Of a DNA stretch of 45,123 nucleotides, positions 1 through 7,072 are shown in pieces. Numbering within the stretch: position 1 is the stretch's first letter; each line of letters opens with the position of its first letter. This DNA is from Clostridiales bacterium. GTDB taxonomy: Bacteria; Bacillota; Clostridia; Lachnospirales; Lachnospiraceae. The DNA lies in NCBI GenBank assembly GCA_012522735.1, contig JAAYJU010000070.1, forward strand, positions 1 to 45,123, given 5' to 3'. The notes under the pieces were generated by a model. The model made no database searches. It saw only the letters and a program-made list of their open reading frames with translations, and was not told the origin of the DNA. The translations under genes and the position numbers were made by a program.

Positions 1-289
1 TCAGCGGGGCTTATTAAAGTGCCTCTACTTCAAAAACTGCTCATATAAATCTTACAAAAAGCAGCACACAGGCATTTTAGTTAGGTTTATTCGTTTTCAA
101 AGTGCAATTTACGGAAACTCAAGCATATATATATAGCCTCACACACCCGTACAAGTACAAGATGCCCTGATATGTATGTCTTTATCGGACTTAAAAGTCC
201 GCTAACTACTACACATATCAGAGCACTTGTTCTTCTAAGGGTGCATTATGGTTATACATATATGCCTTAATATTTTTAGCAATAACCTT
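1..289. other. Non-coding stretch with long nested inverted repeat
   Basis: I find no convincing gene in the first 289 bases. The notable structure is an inverted repeat at 162-226. The outer arms CCTGATATGT (166-175) and ACATATCAGAG (213-223) pair over about a dozen bases, and inside them lies a perfect CGGACTT-AA-AAGTCCG hairpin (186-201). The element is downstream of the minus-strand small gene at 290-484 and lacks a clear U-tract on either strand, so it is not an ordinary terminator. Confidence 0.5.
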
Positions 290-484
290 TTAAACAATTC
301 TGTATTCTATCATCTTTTGATAGCATTTGGTTCCAAATATTATACCTACGATTGCAATTCCGGTAAAGCATAGGTACTTAACTATTTTTGTGACATTTAC
401 GGTCACATTTACGGATACACCTACTGCTGCATTATCATCAGACTTGTCAGCCTTCTTAGATTCACAGCAACTAACCATTGACAT
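290..484 (-). CDS. Small single-span membrane protein, unknown function
   Basis: A 64-residue protein with a polar, Cys-containing N-terminus (Cys6-Cys7), a Val/Thr-rich stretch with alternating NVTVNVT residues, one hydrophobic segment at about residues 37-53, and a short basic tail. An AGAAGGGAAG ribosome site lies upstream of the ATG on the minus strand. It follows the LUD-domain gene by about 90 bases in the same direction and could share its transcript. I do not recognise the family. The initiation signal and hydropathy pattern favour a real gene, but a chance reading frame cannot be excluded. Confidence 0.5.
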   Translation of the reverse strand: MSMVSCCESKKADKSDDNAAVGVSVNVTVNVTKIVKYLCFTGIAIVGIIFGTKCYQKMIEYRIV

Positions 485-574
485 ATTAATCTTCCCTTCT
501 TGATTTTGATAAGATCGACTTATTTATTATTATGATTTATCTATATGATTATGATTAATGGTATGAATTATTAT

Positions 575-1210
575 TTAGTATCCAAGCTCTTCTCCAACGA
601 GTATAACCTTAATCCTTCCTGGAATTTTGGACTTTCGTGTGATAACTATCTGGCAGCAGATGCAATCATCCACTAGGCAGTTAGCACATCGACCCAGCTG
701 AGCACAGGGGGTTTTGTATCCCAGTCTTATGTTGTTTGGCGGGGATGCCATATTTCTTACCCTTTCTATTCCTGTGTCCACATCTGTAACAATCTTGTTC
801 ATGCCAGCGATTATAACCACATTTCTCGGTCCTGTGATAAGGCAGGCGACTCGATTACCTTTACCGTCTATATTAACTAATTGACCGTCAAGAGTAATCG
901 CATTAGAGCTCATAAAATAATAATCACAGGTTACAATTTTACCGTAGAGTAAGGAGCTTTCCTCGGGTGTTCTTGCAGTATGTCTATCATACAGTATGTA
1001 ATCCGAGTCCTTCAAATACTCAAATAATCCGATTTCATTCAAGGTTTCGGAACCACCCCATGATATGGAGCAACCGGGTGTAAGGAAGCGTTTAGCCATC
1101 ATCAAAGCCTCTGCTTTGTTATCGCAATAATAACCTTCTATTCCCCGTCTGTTAAATCGCTCAATCAAGGTGCCTGATAGGTTCTCATAATAGGTCTTTT
1201 TTGCAGTCAT
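575..1210 (-). CDS. LUD domain protein (LutC/YkgG-like, formerly DUF162)
   Basis: A 211-residue cytoplasmic protein made almost wholly of the LUD domain, related to LutB/LutC of lactate utilisation. Visible features are the GGSETLNEIG turn near residues 52-61, the DGQLVNIDGKGNR strand-turn in the middle, and a Cys-rich C-terminal part with CAQLGRCANC followed by DDCICC. The cysteines may bind metal or an Fe-S cluster (inference). Stand-alone LUD proteins of this size are common in Clostridia without lutA or lutB, as here, so a lactate role is not supported by context. It is 35 bases downstream of the degV-type gene with its own GGAGG site, so the two probably form an operon. Confidence 0.85.
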   Translation of the reverse strand: MTAKKTYYENLSGTLIERFNRRGIEGYYCDNKAEALMMAKRFLTPGCSISWGGSETLNEIGLFEYLKDSDYILYDRHTARTPEESSLLYGKIVTCDYYFMSSNAITLDGQLVNIDGKGNRVACLITGPRNVVIIAGMNKIVTDVDTGIERVRNMASPPNNIRLGYKTPCAQLGRCANCLVDDCICCQIVITRKSKIPGRIKVILVGEELGY

Positions 1211-1245
1211 TTCAGATTCCTCCTTCTTCTAGCCAGCGTTCTTAT

Positions 1246-2133
1246 TTATATACATTCATACCTTTTTACAAAGCATATGCCTATAGCTCCGGGGCCTGTA
1301 TAGGTGCCTATTGTTACGCCTATCTGAAATATGGGAAGTGTAAGCTTTCTATCAAGATAAGTCTCAAGCTTCATCTCAAGATAATGGGCATCTTCAAGAG
1401 TAGTAGCATTAGCTATACAGAATAAATAATCCGCAGGGCTTTCCTCCGTATCATCAAAATATTCCTTCACCATATCAAGCACCTTGTCCAGTGATTTTTT
1501 TCTACCACGAATATTAGAGTAGGGTATTAACTCCGCCTCCTTAAGCTGAATAAGTGGCTTTAGATCCAGCATATCTCTAGCCAAGGAGATAACCTTGCCG
1601 ATTCGCCTTCCCTTAGTAAGATATTCTAGAGTATTAACAGTGAACATAATCCTTGCCGTGCTTTTTAGAAGATTAGCTTTATGGGTCACTTCCTCTAAGG
1701 TTAATCCTGCATTCTTCATGGCAGCTATCTGCATAAGAAGGACTCCCTGCCCCCCTGTAGCCTGGATGCTATCTATAATTGAAATAAGAGCATGTGGATA
1801 TTGCTCCTCCAATATATGCTTAGCCTTTAGTGCGGATTGATATGAGCCAGAAAACTTCTGTGTAAGGCATAGACAAAGAATGTCTTTGCCCTCCTTAAGA
1901 GTAGGTCTAAACATGGCTATATAGTCCTGAACAGAAGGAAGAGAGGTATTTGCATAGATTTTCTTTGAAGTCAGGGTTTCATAGAATTCTTCTTTGCTTA
2001 TATCAATATTTTCCTTAAAATAATTCTCCTGATCGAAGCTCACATAAAAAGGTATTAGTTTTATTTGATGTTCCTCCAGCAGATTATCAGGTAAATCACA
2101 AGAGGAATCACTGAAAATTTGATAAGTTCGCAT
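1246..2133 (-). CDS. DegV family fatty-acid-binding protein
   Basis: A 295-residue DegV-fold protein. The family binds single fatty acids in the cytoplasm and, in Firmicutes, can act as the FakB subunit that presents fatty acid to the FakA kinase. Visible motifs are the N-terminal SDSSCDLP (residues 8-15), TSLPSVQDY around 63-71, the FSGSYQSA segment (residues near 94-101) that contacts the ligand carboxylate in the family, and GPGAIGICFV at the C-terminus. The length matches the family. There is no fakA in the window, so a FakB role is inference. The gene has its own promoter at 2181-2209 and is divergent from topB. Confidence 0.9.
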   Translation of the reverse strand: MRTYQIFSDSSCDLPDNLLEEHQIKLIPFYVSFDQENYFKENIDISKEEFYETLTSKKIYANTSLPSVQDYIAMFRPTLKEGKDILCLCLTQKFSGSYQSALKAKHILEEQYPHALISIIDSIQATGGQGVLLMQIAAMKNAGLTLEEVTHKANLLKSTARIMFTVNTLEYLTKGRRIGKVISLARDMLDLKPLIQLKEAELIPYSNIRGRKKSLDKVLDMVKEYFDDTEESPADYLFCIANATTLEDAHYLEMKLETYLDRKLTLPIFQIGVTIGTYTGPGAIGICFVKRYECI

Positions 2134-2180
2134 AATAATCTCCTATAGTACCTTGTGTCATGGCTTTCATTACTACATAT

Positions 2181-2209
2181 ATTGTATACGATGTATAGGT
2201 AATATTCAA
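2181..2209 (-). promoter_or_regulatory. Sigma-A promoter for degV-type gene
   Basis: Read on the minus strand, TTGAAT (2209-2204) is followed after 17 bases by TACAAT (2186-2181). The predicted start of transcription is about 40 bases upstream of the ATG at 2133. Confidence 0.6.
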
Positions 2210-2260
2210 TAAAAACCTTCACGAATAAACAGAATTGTCCATGGAAGATATCATGTTTTA

Positions 2261-2283
2261 TGTGATATGCATTTTATATCACA
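2261..2283. promoter_or_regulatory. Perfect dyad TGTGATAT-N7-ATATCACA (operator candidate)
   Basis: A perfect 8+8 inverted repeat lies between the divergent promoters of the degV-type gene and topB. Its outer bases read TGTGA-N13-TCACA. It sits 52 bases upstream of the degV -35 box and 51 bases before the topB -35 box. It may be an operator; no regulator gene is adjacent. Confidence 0.4.
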
Positions 2284-2333
2284 ACAAAACATTAAGTTGC
2301 CAATAATCTTCAAATATAACTAGAAATAACTAT

Positions 2334-2362
2334 TTGTCGCTTTAGCAAATATACGATATACT
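2334..2362 (+). promoter_or_regulatory. Sigma-A promoter for topB
   Basis: TTGTCG (2334-2339), a 17-base spacer, then TATACT (2357-2362). It predicts a leader of about 90 bases before the topB ATG. The leader holds a 25-base hairpin at 2391-2415 (AGC-GA-AAGGAC, loop GTA, GTCCTT-GA-GCT) whose GA/GA internal loop can form tandem sheared G-A pairs. Confidence 0.6.
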
Positions 2363-2460
2363 ATAAGCATCCACGGATAAGTGTAACGTGAGCGAAAGGA
2401 CGTAGTCCTTGAGCTTCTAATCTGCTTAAATAAACATAACATTATGAAAGTTGGGAAGTA

Positions 2461-4563
2461 ATGTCTATTAATTTATACATAACAGAAAAACCAAGCGTGG
2501 CATTGGAATTTGCCAAGGCACTTAAGATATCCGGTAAGAGGCAGGATGGATATATCGAATCCGGTGACAGCATAGTTACTTGGTGTGTAGGTCATCTTGT
2601 CACTATGAGCTATCCAGAAGCATATGATCCGTCTTATAAGAAATGGAGAATGGAGCCACTGCCCTTTCTTCCAAAGGAATTTAAATATGAAATAATACCA
2701 AATGTAAAGAAGCAATTTCAAATAGTTAAAGGACTTCTAAATCGTAAGGATGTCTCTACAATCTATGTCTGTACAGACTCGGGGCGGGAAGGAGAATACA
2801 TATATCGCTTGGTAGATCAGGCGGCAAAGGTAGCAAGTACCAAGGTCAAGAAGAGAGTGTGGATAGATTCACAGACTGAGGATGAGATACTTAGAGGAAT
2901 CAGAGAAGCTAAGCCTCTGAGTGCATATGATAACCTTTCTAATGCGGCATATCTTCGTGCCAAGGAAGATTATCTTATGGGTATAAATTTTTCTAGGATT
3001 TTAACCTTAAAATACGGTAATTCGGTTCAAGACTTCCTACAAAGTAAAAAATGGTCTGCAATATCTGTCGGAAGAGTAATGACCTGTGTGCTGGGAATGG
3101 TTGTAAGAAGAGAAAGAGAAATAAGAAGCTTTGTAAAGACACCATTTTATCGTGTTCTTTCCTCCTTCGGATTAGAGACGGAAGGGTATAAGGGTGAGCT
3201 TGGCGGTGAGTTTAAAGCAGTGGAGGGCTCGGCTTATTATAATTCACCTCTGCTTTATAAGGAGAACGGGTTTCTTGAGAGAGCATCGGCTGTTAAGCTG
3301 ATTAATCAGCTGGCAAAGGACCGTCCGACATACGAGGAGGACGGTACATGGAATCGTGATAAATTATCCGCTGATGTGCCTCTGGGAGTTATCACACAGA
3401 TGGAAAAGAAGAAGGAGAATAAGAATCCTCCTCTCTTATATAATCTGGCAGAGCTTCAAAATGACTGCTCCAGGATGTATAAGATAAGCCCTGATGAGAC
3501 CTTAAAGATAGTCCAGGAGCTTTATGAAAAGAAGCTGGTTACCTATCCTAGAACTGACGCTAGGGTATTATCCACCTCAGTAGCAAAGGAGATAGCTAAG
3601 AATATTGGAGGACTCAAAAACTATTCTAAGCTTAGCGGATTTGCGGATAAGATTATTAGTACCGGGGCTTTTAAGGGTATCGAAAAGACAAGATATGTTA
3701 ATGACAGCAAAATTACCGATCACTATGCAATCATTCCTACCGGACAAGGTATTAATACCTTGGATAGCGTATCAGCGACCGCCCAGAGGGTATATGAAAC
3801 CATAGCCAGGCGCTTTCTTAGTATTTTTTATCCAGCGGCTGTCTATCGTAGGATAAATATTACTGTTCAGATAGAAAGAGAATCCTTCTTCTCGACATTT
3901 CGCATACTGGAGCAGGAGGGTTATTTTGAGGTGGCTGGAAACCCATCTGCCTCCAAGGATAAGCAAAGCAACACAGGTAAACAAGATAATCAAGCCGGAA
4001 GTGAAGAGAGTGATGAGCAGGAGGATGATACAAGAGACCAGAGCTTTATTGATGCAGTATTGAGTCTGAAAAAAGGGATGAGACTTCCTGTGAATGGACT
4101 GGCTATTAAGGAGGGGGAGACATCTCCTCCCAAGAGATATAGCTCCGGTACCCTAATACTTGCCATGGAAAATGCCGGACAACTTATAGAGGATGAGGAG
4201 CTTCGTGCACAAATAAAAGGTAGCGGAATAGGAACCTCTGCCACCAGAGCAGAGATACTGAATAAGCTTGTCAAGATTTCTTATTTGCAGCTCAATAAAA
4301 AGACGCAGATTATAACTCCTGCCTTACTGGGTGAATTGGTATATGAAGTGGTAAATGCGTCAATAAAATCCCTGCTAAATGCTGAGTTGACTGCCAGCTG
4401 GGAGAAGGGTCTTGCATACGTAGAGGAAGGAAGTATCACTGAGGAAGAATATATGGATAAGCTTGAGGGATTTGTAGGGCGTATGGTAAATGGGGTAAAG
4501 GCTATTGATAATCAGATACATCTTATCAATAATTTCAGGTATGTATCCTCCTTCTATAAATAA
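2461..4563 (+). CDS. topB: DNA topoisomerase III (type IA)
   Basis: A 700-residue type IA topoisomerase that cuts and passes single DNA strands to resolve replication and recombination intermediates. The Toprim domain is at the N-terminus, with ITEKPSVA (Glu9) and the acidic TDSGREGE motif at about residues 104-111. The catalytic tyrosine is in LVTYPRTDAR, near residue 362. GSGIGTSATRAEI near 583-595 matches the conserved C-terminal region of the fold. The protein ends soon after the core, with no zinc-finger tail, as usual for Firmicute TopB. A Glu/Asp/Gln-rich low-complexity insert at about residues 500-525 is probably a flexible loop. The start is preceded by a GGGAAG site. Such copies may be housekeeping or carried by integrative elements; no mobilisation genes are nearby. 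Confidence 0.93.
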   Translation: MSINLYITEKPSVALEFAKALKISGKRQDGYIESGDSIVTWCVGHLVTMSYPEAYDPSYKKWRMEPLPFLPKEFKYEIIPNVKKQFQIVKGLLNRKDVSTIYVCTDSGREGEYIYRLVDQAAKVASTKVKKRVWIDSQTEDEILRGIREAKPLSAYDNLSNAAYLRAKEDYLMGINFSRILTLKYGNSVQDFLQSKKWSAISVGRVMTCVLGMVVRREREIRSFVKTPFYRVLSSFGLETEGYKGELGGEFKAVEGSAYYNSPLLYKENGFLERASAVKLINQLAKDRPTYEEDGTWNRDKLSADVPLGVITQMEKKKENKNPPLLYNLAELQNDCSRMYKISPDETLKIVQELYEKKLVTYPRTDARVLSTSVAKEIAKNIGGLKNYSKLSGFADKIISTGAFKGIEKTRYVNDSKITDHYAIIPTGQGINTLDSVSATAQRVYETIARRFLSIFYPAAVYRRINITVQIERESFFSTFRILEQEGYFEVAGNPSASKDKQSNTGKQDNQAGSEESDEQEDDTRDQSFIDAVLSLKKGMRLPVNGLAIKEGETSPPKRYSSGTLILAMENAGQLIEDEELRAQIKGSGIGTSATRAEILNKLVKISYLQLNKKTQIITPALLGELVYEVVNASIKSLLNAELTASWEKGLAYVEEGSITEEEYMDKLEGFVGRMVNGVKAIDNQIHLINNFRYVSSFYK

Positions 4564-4612
4564 TATATTAATATTATGTATGGAAAGTATTTTTTGATGA
4601 CAAATTAAGTAT

Positions 4613-4655
4613 AATGTGATAATATTACGCCTGTAAAGTAATAGAAAGTCACATT
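4613..4655 (+). promoter_or_regulatory. Hairpin in the nagB leader
   Basis: AATGTGA (4613-4619) pairs with TCACATT (4649-4655), and inside it TATTAC (4623-4628) pairs with GTAATA (4638-4643). The structure ends five bases before the GGAGG site of nagB and may affect its translation or mRNA stability. It has no U-tract. Confidence 0.4.
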
Positions 4656-4669
4656 ATTTGGAGGTTCTT

Positions 4670-5458
4670 ATGGATATTATTATTAAAAAAGATTATGAAC
4701 AAATGAGTAAATGTGCAGCAGAGTATGTGGCCGCACTTATACATAAAAAGCCTAATTGTGTTATTGGTTTTGCTACAGGCAGTACACCTATCGGAACTTA
4801 TCGTGAGCTAATTCGTATGCACAAGGAGGGTTTGGATTTTTCAAATGTCATAGCCTTTAACCTGGATGAGTATTATGGTATTGGTATGGATTTGTCAAAG
4901 CCATATGCAATGGATCAAAGCTACCAGAGATTTATGCACGAAGAGATCTTTAATTACATAAACATAAAAAAAGAAAATATACATATACCTGATGGACTGA
5001 CTAAAAACCCTGAAGAGTTTTGCAAAGAATATGAAGAGGCAATAAAAAAAGCAGGTGGAATTGATCTTCAATTACTTGGGATAGGTGGAGACGGACATTG
5101 GGCCTTCAATGAGCCTGGTGCTTCCCTTGATTCCAGAACAAGGATAGAGAAGCTTAGTAAGCAGACACTAGATGATAATTATGAAGCGTTTTATAAGTCT
5201 GCAGGCTTTTTGAGGGATGATATGCCTCATTATGCCATTACCATGGGTATTGGGACTATTCTTGATGCTAGAAGTGTACTTATGCTAGCAAATGGTTATA
5301 AGAAGGCCAAGATTGTAGCAAAAGCATTGGAAGGTCCGGTTACAAATCAGGTTACAGCATCAGCAATTCAGATATTTAAAGGTGAAGCCATTGTTATCCT
5401 AGATGAGGCTGCTGCTTCAATGCTGAGTGAGGCGAAAAGCTCTACCTCGGTATCGTAA
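4670..5458 (+). CDS. nagB: Glucosamine-6-phosphate deaminase
   Basis: This enzyme converts glucosamine-6-phosphate to fructose-6-phosphate and ammonia, feeding amino-sugar carbon into glycolysis. The 262-residue protein shows the sugar-phosphate loop FATGSTP (34-40), the catalytic acidic motif NLDEYYG (64-70), and GGDGHWAFNEPG near 139-150 carrying the catalytic His and Glu. The usual residue after that His is Ile; here it is Trp. I chose the ATG at 4670 because GGAGG lies just before it; an in-frame TTG at 4658 overlaps that site. The TAA stop falls inside a half-copy of the palindromic repeat at 5455-5465, so the last residues may have been altered by the repeat. nagA and a PTS are absent nearby. 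Confidence 0.93.
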   Translation: MDIIIKKDYEQMSKCAAEYVAALIHKKPNCVIGFATGSTPIGTYRELIRMHKEGLDFSNVIAFNLDEYYGIGMDLSKPYAMDQSYQRFMHEEIFNYINIKKENIHIPDGLTKNPEEFCKEYEEAIKKAGGIDLQLLGIGGDGHWAFNEPGASLDSRTRIEKLSKQTLDDNYEAFYKSAGFLRDDMPHYAITMGIGTILDARSVLMLANGYKKAKIVAKALEGPVTNQVTASAIQIFKGEAIVILDEAAASMLSEAKSSTSVS

Positions 5459-5465
5459 TGGTGCC
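5455..5465. repeat. Half-copy of the GTAATGGTGCC palindromic repeat
   Basis: GTAATGGTGCC matches one arm of the 23-bp palindrome at 5470. The nagB stop codon (5456-5458) is part of it. Only four bases separate it from the full doublet. Confidence 0.75.
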
Positions 5466-5469
5466 TATC

Positions 5470-5553
5470 GTAATGGTGCCAGGCACCATTACAAAAGTAT
5501 GAACATTTTTAGTGTGTATTTAATGATTTCGTAATGGTGCCTGGCACCATTAG
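5470..5553. repeat. REPIN-like doublet of 23-bp palindromes (copy 1)
   Basis: Two 23-bp palindromes occupy 5470-5492 and 5531-5553. Each is GTAATGGTGCC, one centre base (A in the left, T in the right), then the reverse complement; the last base of the right copy is G instead of C. The 38-base AT-rich spacer resembles that of the other doublet at 44751-44833 (AAAAnTAT at its left end, TTTC at its right). The right palindrome ends 13 bases before the ATG of the next gene. Confidence 0.85.
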
Positions 5554-5566
5554 AAGGGGGAATAGA

Positions 5567-6241
5567 ATGTATCAGCAGTTAGAAATAAGAGAACTTCTGG
5601 ACCTAAATGAGACAATAGCTTTTGAAGTTTTTGAAAGATGTGTTTATCCCTGGGAGGTATTGGGGCAGATAGGTAAGGAAATTTTGAGAATCGGTCCTAC
5701 ATTATCAGAGGAAGATTATGATAGGGTGGGCGAGGATGTATGGATTGCTAAATCAGCAAGAGTAGCACCCTCTGCATCCATAAGCGGTCCAACTATTATA
5801 GGTAAGGATACAGAGATTAGGCATTGTGCATTTATTCGGGGCAATGCTATTGTTGGTGAGGGGGCTGTTGTAGGGAATTCTACGGAGCTTAAAAATGTAA
5901 TACTCTTTAATAGGACTCAGGTTCCTCATTTTAACTATGTGGGAGATTCTATTCTCGGATACCGTTCACATATGGGTGCTGGTTGTATAACCTCCAATGT
6001 CAAGTCAGACAAAACCTTGGTTAAGGTAGATTTTAATGGGGAAAGAATAGAAACCGGCTTAAAGAAATTTGGAGCTATACTGGGCGATAATGTAGAGGTG
6101 GGCTGTAATGCTGTATTAAATCCCGGTGCTGTTGTAGCTAGGAATGCAAGTATCTACCCCCTATCTATGGTTAGAGGATTTATACCTGCTGGAAGCATAT
6201 ATAAGAAAGCTGGAGAAATAGTATCTAGACGTCCGGATTAA
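5567..6241 (+). CDS. Left-handed beta-helix acyltransferase-like protein (GlmU C-terminal-like)
   Basis: A 224-residue protein with a short helical N-terminal part and a hexapeptide-repeat beta-helix from about residue 65. Repeats such as VWIAKSARVAPSASISGPTI, then TEIRHCAFIRGNAIVG, are clear. Clostridial genomes often label it UDP-N-acetylglucosamine pyrophosphorylase, but the nucleotidyltransferase domain is absent, so it is more likely an acyltransferase or a sugar-nucleotide-related protein resembling the C-terminal half of GlmU. HFNYVGDSILG and GAGCITSN are typical of GlmU-like helices. Its position after nagB suits an amino-sugar role. The start at 5567 follows AAGGGGG; the longer reading frame from 5534 begins inside the palindromic repeat and is rejected. 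Confidence 0.75.
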   Translation: MYQQLEIRELLDLNETIAFEVFERCVYPWEVLGQIGKEILRIGPTLSEEDYDRVGEDVWIAKSARVAPSASISGPTIIGKDTEIRHCAFIRGNAIVGEGAVVGNSTELKNVILFNRTQVPHFNYVGDSILGYRSHMGAGCITSNVKSDKTLVKVDFNGERIETGLKKFGAILGDNVEVGCNAVLNPGAVVARNASIYPLSMVRGFIPAGSIYKKAGEIVSRRPD

Positions 6242-6360
6242 AGTCGAATTAGAGTGTTTATTCAATTTACTACTGGACTTATAGAGTGATTTATGCGAAA
6301 ATATGTTAAGTATATAACAAACAAAATAAATATTGCGTCATTGAAAGGAGTTTCAACAAC

Positions 6361-7053
6361 ATGATTTATTCACATGAAGTTAAAATGATGTGTCCGGTTG
6401 CCCAGGGTGTTAACCATGGAGCAGCGCCAATTCCTGAAGAAGCAAAATGGGTTAAGGCTAAGGAAGTAACCGATATCTCCGGGTTTACACACGGTATAGG
6501 TTGGTGTGCACCTCAGCAGGGTACCTGTAAGCTAACACTAAATGTTAAGGAAGGTATAATTCAGGAAGCATTGATAGAGACAATTGGATGCTCAGGAATG
6601 ACTCATTCCGCGGCTATGGCATCAGAGATACTACCTGGAAAAACTATACTTGAGGCTTTAAATACCGACTTGGTATGTGATGCTATAAATACCGCTATGA
6701 GGGAGCTTTTCCTACAGATCGTATATGGTCGTACTCAGAGTGCATTTTCTGAAGGCGGTCTTCAGATTGGTGCAGGCTTAGAGGATTTGGGTAAAGGCCT
6801 CCGTAGCCAGATTGGTACCATGTATGGAACCCTTGCAAAAGGTCCTCGCTATCTTGAGATGGCAGAAGGCTATGTAACCGGTATTGCTCTTGATGAGGAT
6901 AATGAAATTATCGGTTATCAGTTCGTAAGTATTGGCAAGATGATGGACTTCATCAAAAAAGGTGATGATGCTAATACTGCACTTGAAAAGGCTAAAGGAC
7001 AATATGGCCGTGTAGATGATGCTGTTAAAATCATTGACCCAAGACACGAATAA
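6361..7053 (+). CDS. NifU-like iron-sulfur scaffold protein, GGGtGRT partner
   Basis: A 230-residue protein of the type annotated in Clostridia as iron-sulfur cluster assembly scaffold. It resembles the NifU/IscU N-terminal fold, with cysteines at 11, 49, 56, 77 and 106; Cys49-Cys56 (WCAPQQGTC) and Cys77 (IGCSGMTHSA) are the likely cluster ligands. The C-terminal part from about residue 160 has a beta-rich segment not found in IscU. A GAAAGGAG site precedes the ATG. It is 19 bases upstream of the GGGtGRT gene and almost certainly co-transcribed with it. No cysteine desulfurase is adjacent, unlike the isc and suf operons, so its substrate and client are unknown. Confidence 0.8.
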   Translation: MIYSHEVKMMCPVAQGVNHGAAPIPEEAKWVKAKEVTDISGFTHGIGWCAPQQGTCKLTLNVKEGIIQEALIETIGCSGMTHSAAMASEILPGKTILEALNTDLVCDAINTAMRELFLQIVYGRTQSAFSEGGLQIGAGLEDLGKGLRSQIGTMYGTLAKGPRYLEMAEGYVTGIALDEDNEIIGYQFVSIGKMMDFIKKGDDANTALEKAKGQYGRVDDAVKIIDPRHE

Positions 7054-7072
7054 TATAAGGAGGATACATACT

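Noticed and set aside
1201-1425. 74-residue plus-strand frame
   Set aside because: Antisense to the degV-type gene, no ribosome site.
5470-5553. Palindromic repeats as a CRISPR array
   Set aside because: Only two copies per site, full palindromes and similar rather than unique spacers; no cas genes. A REPIN-like element fits better.
5534-5566. Upstream start for the beta-helix protein at ATG 5534
   Set aside because: It lies inside the palindromic repeat and has no ribosome site; ATG 5567 follows AAGGGGG.
7016-7072. Longer start of the GGGtGRT gene
   Set aside because: It overlaps the upstream gene and AAGGAGG points to 7073.
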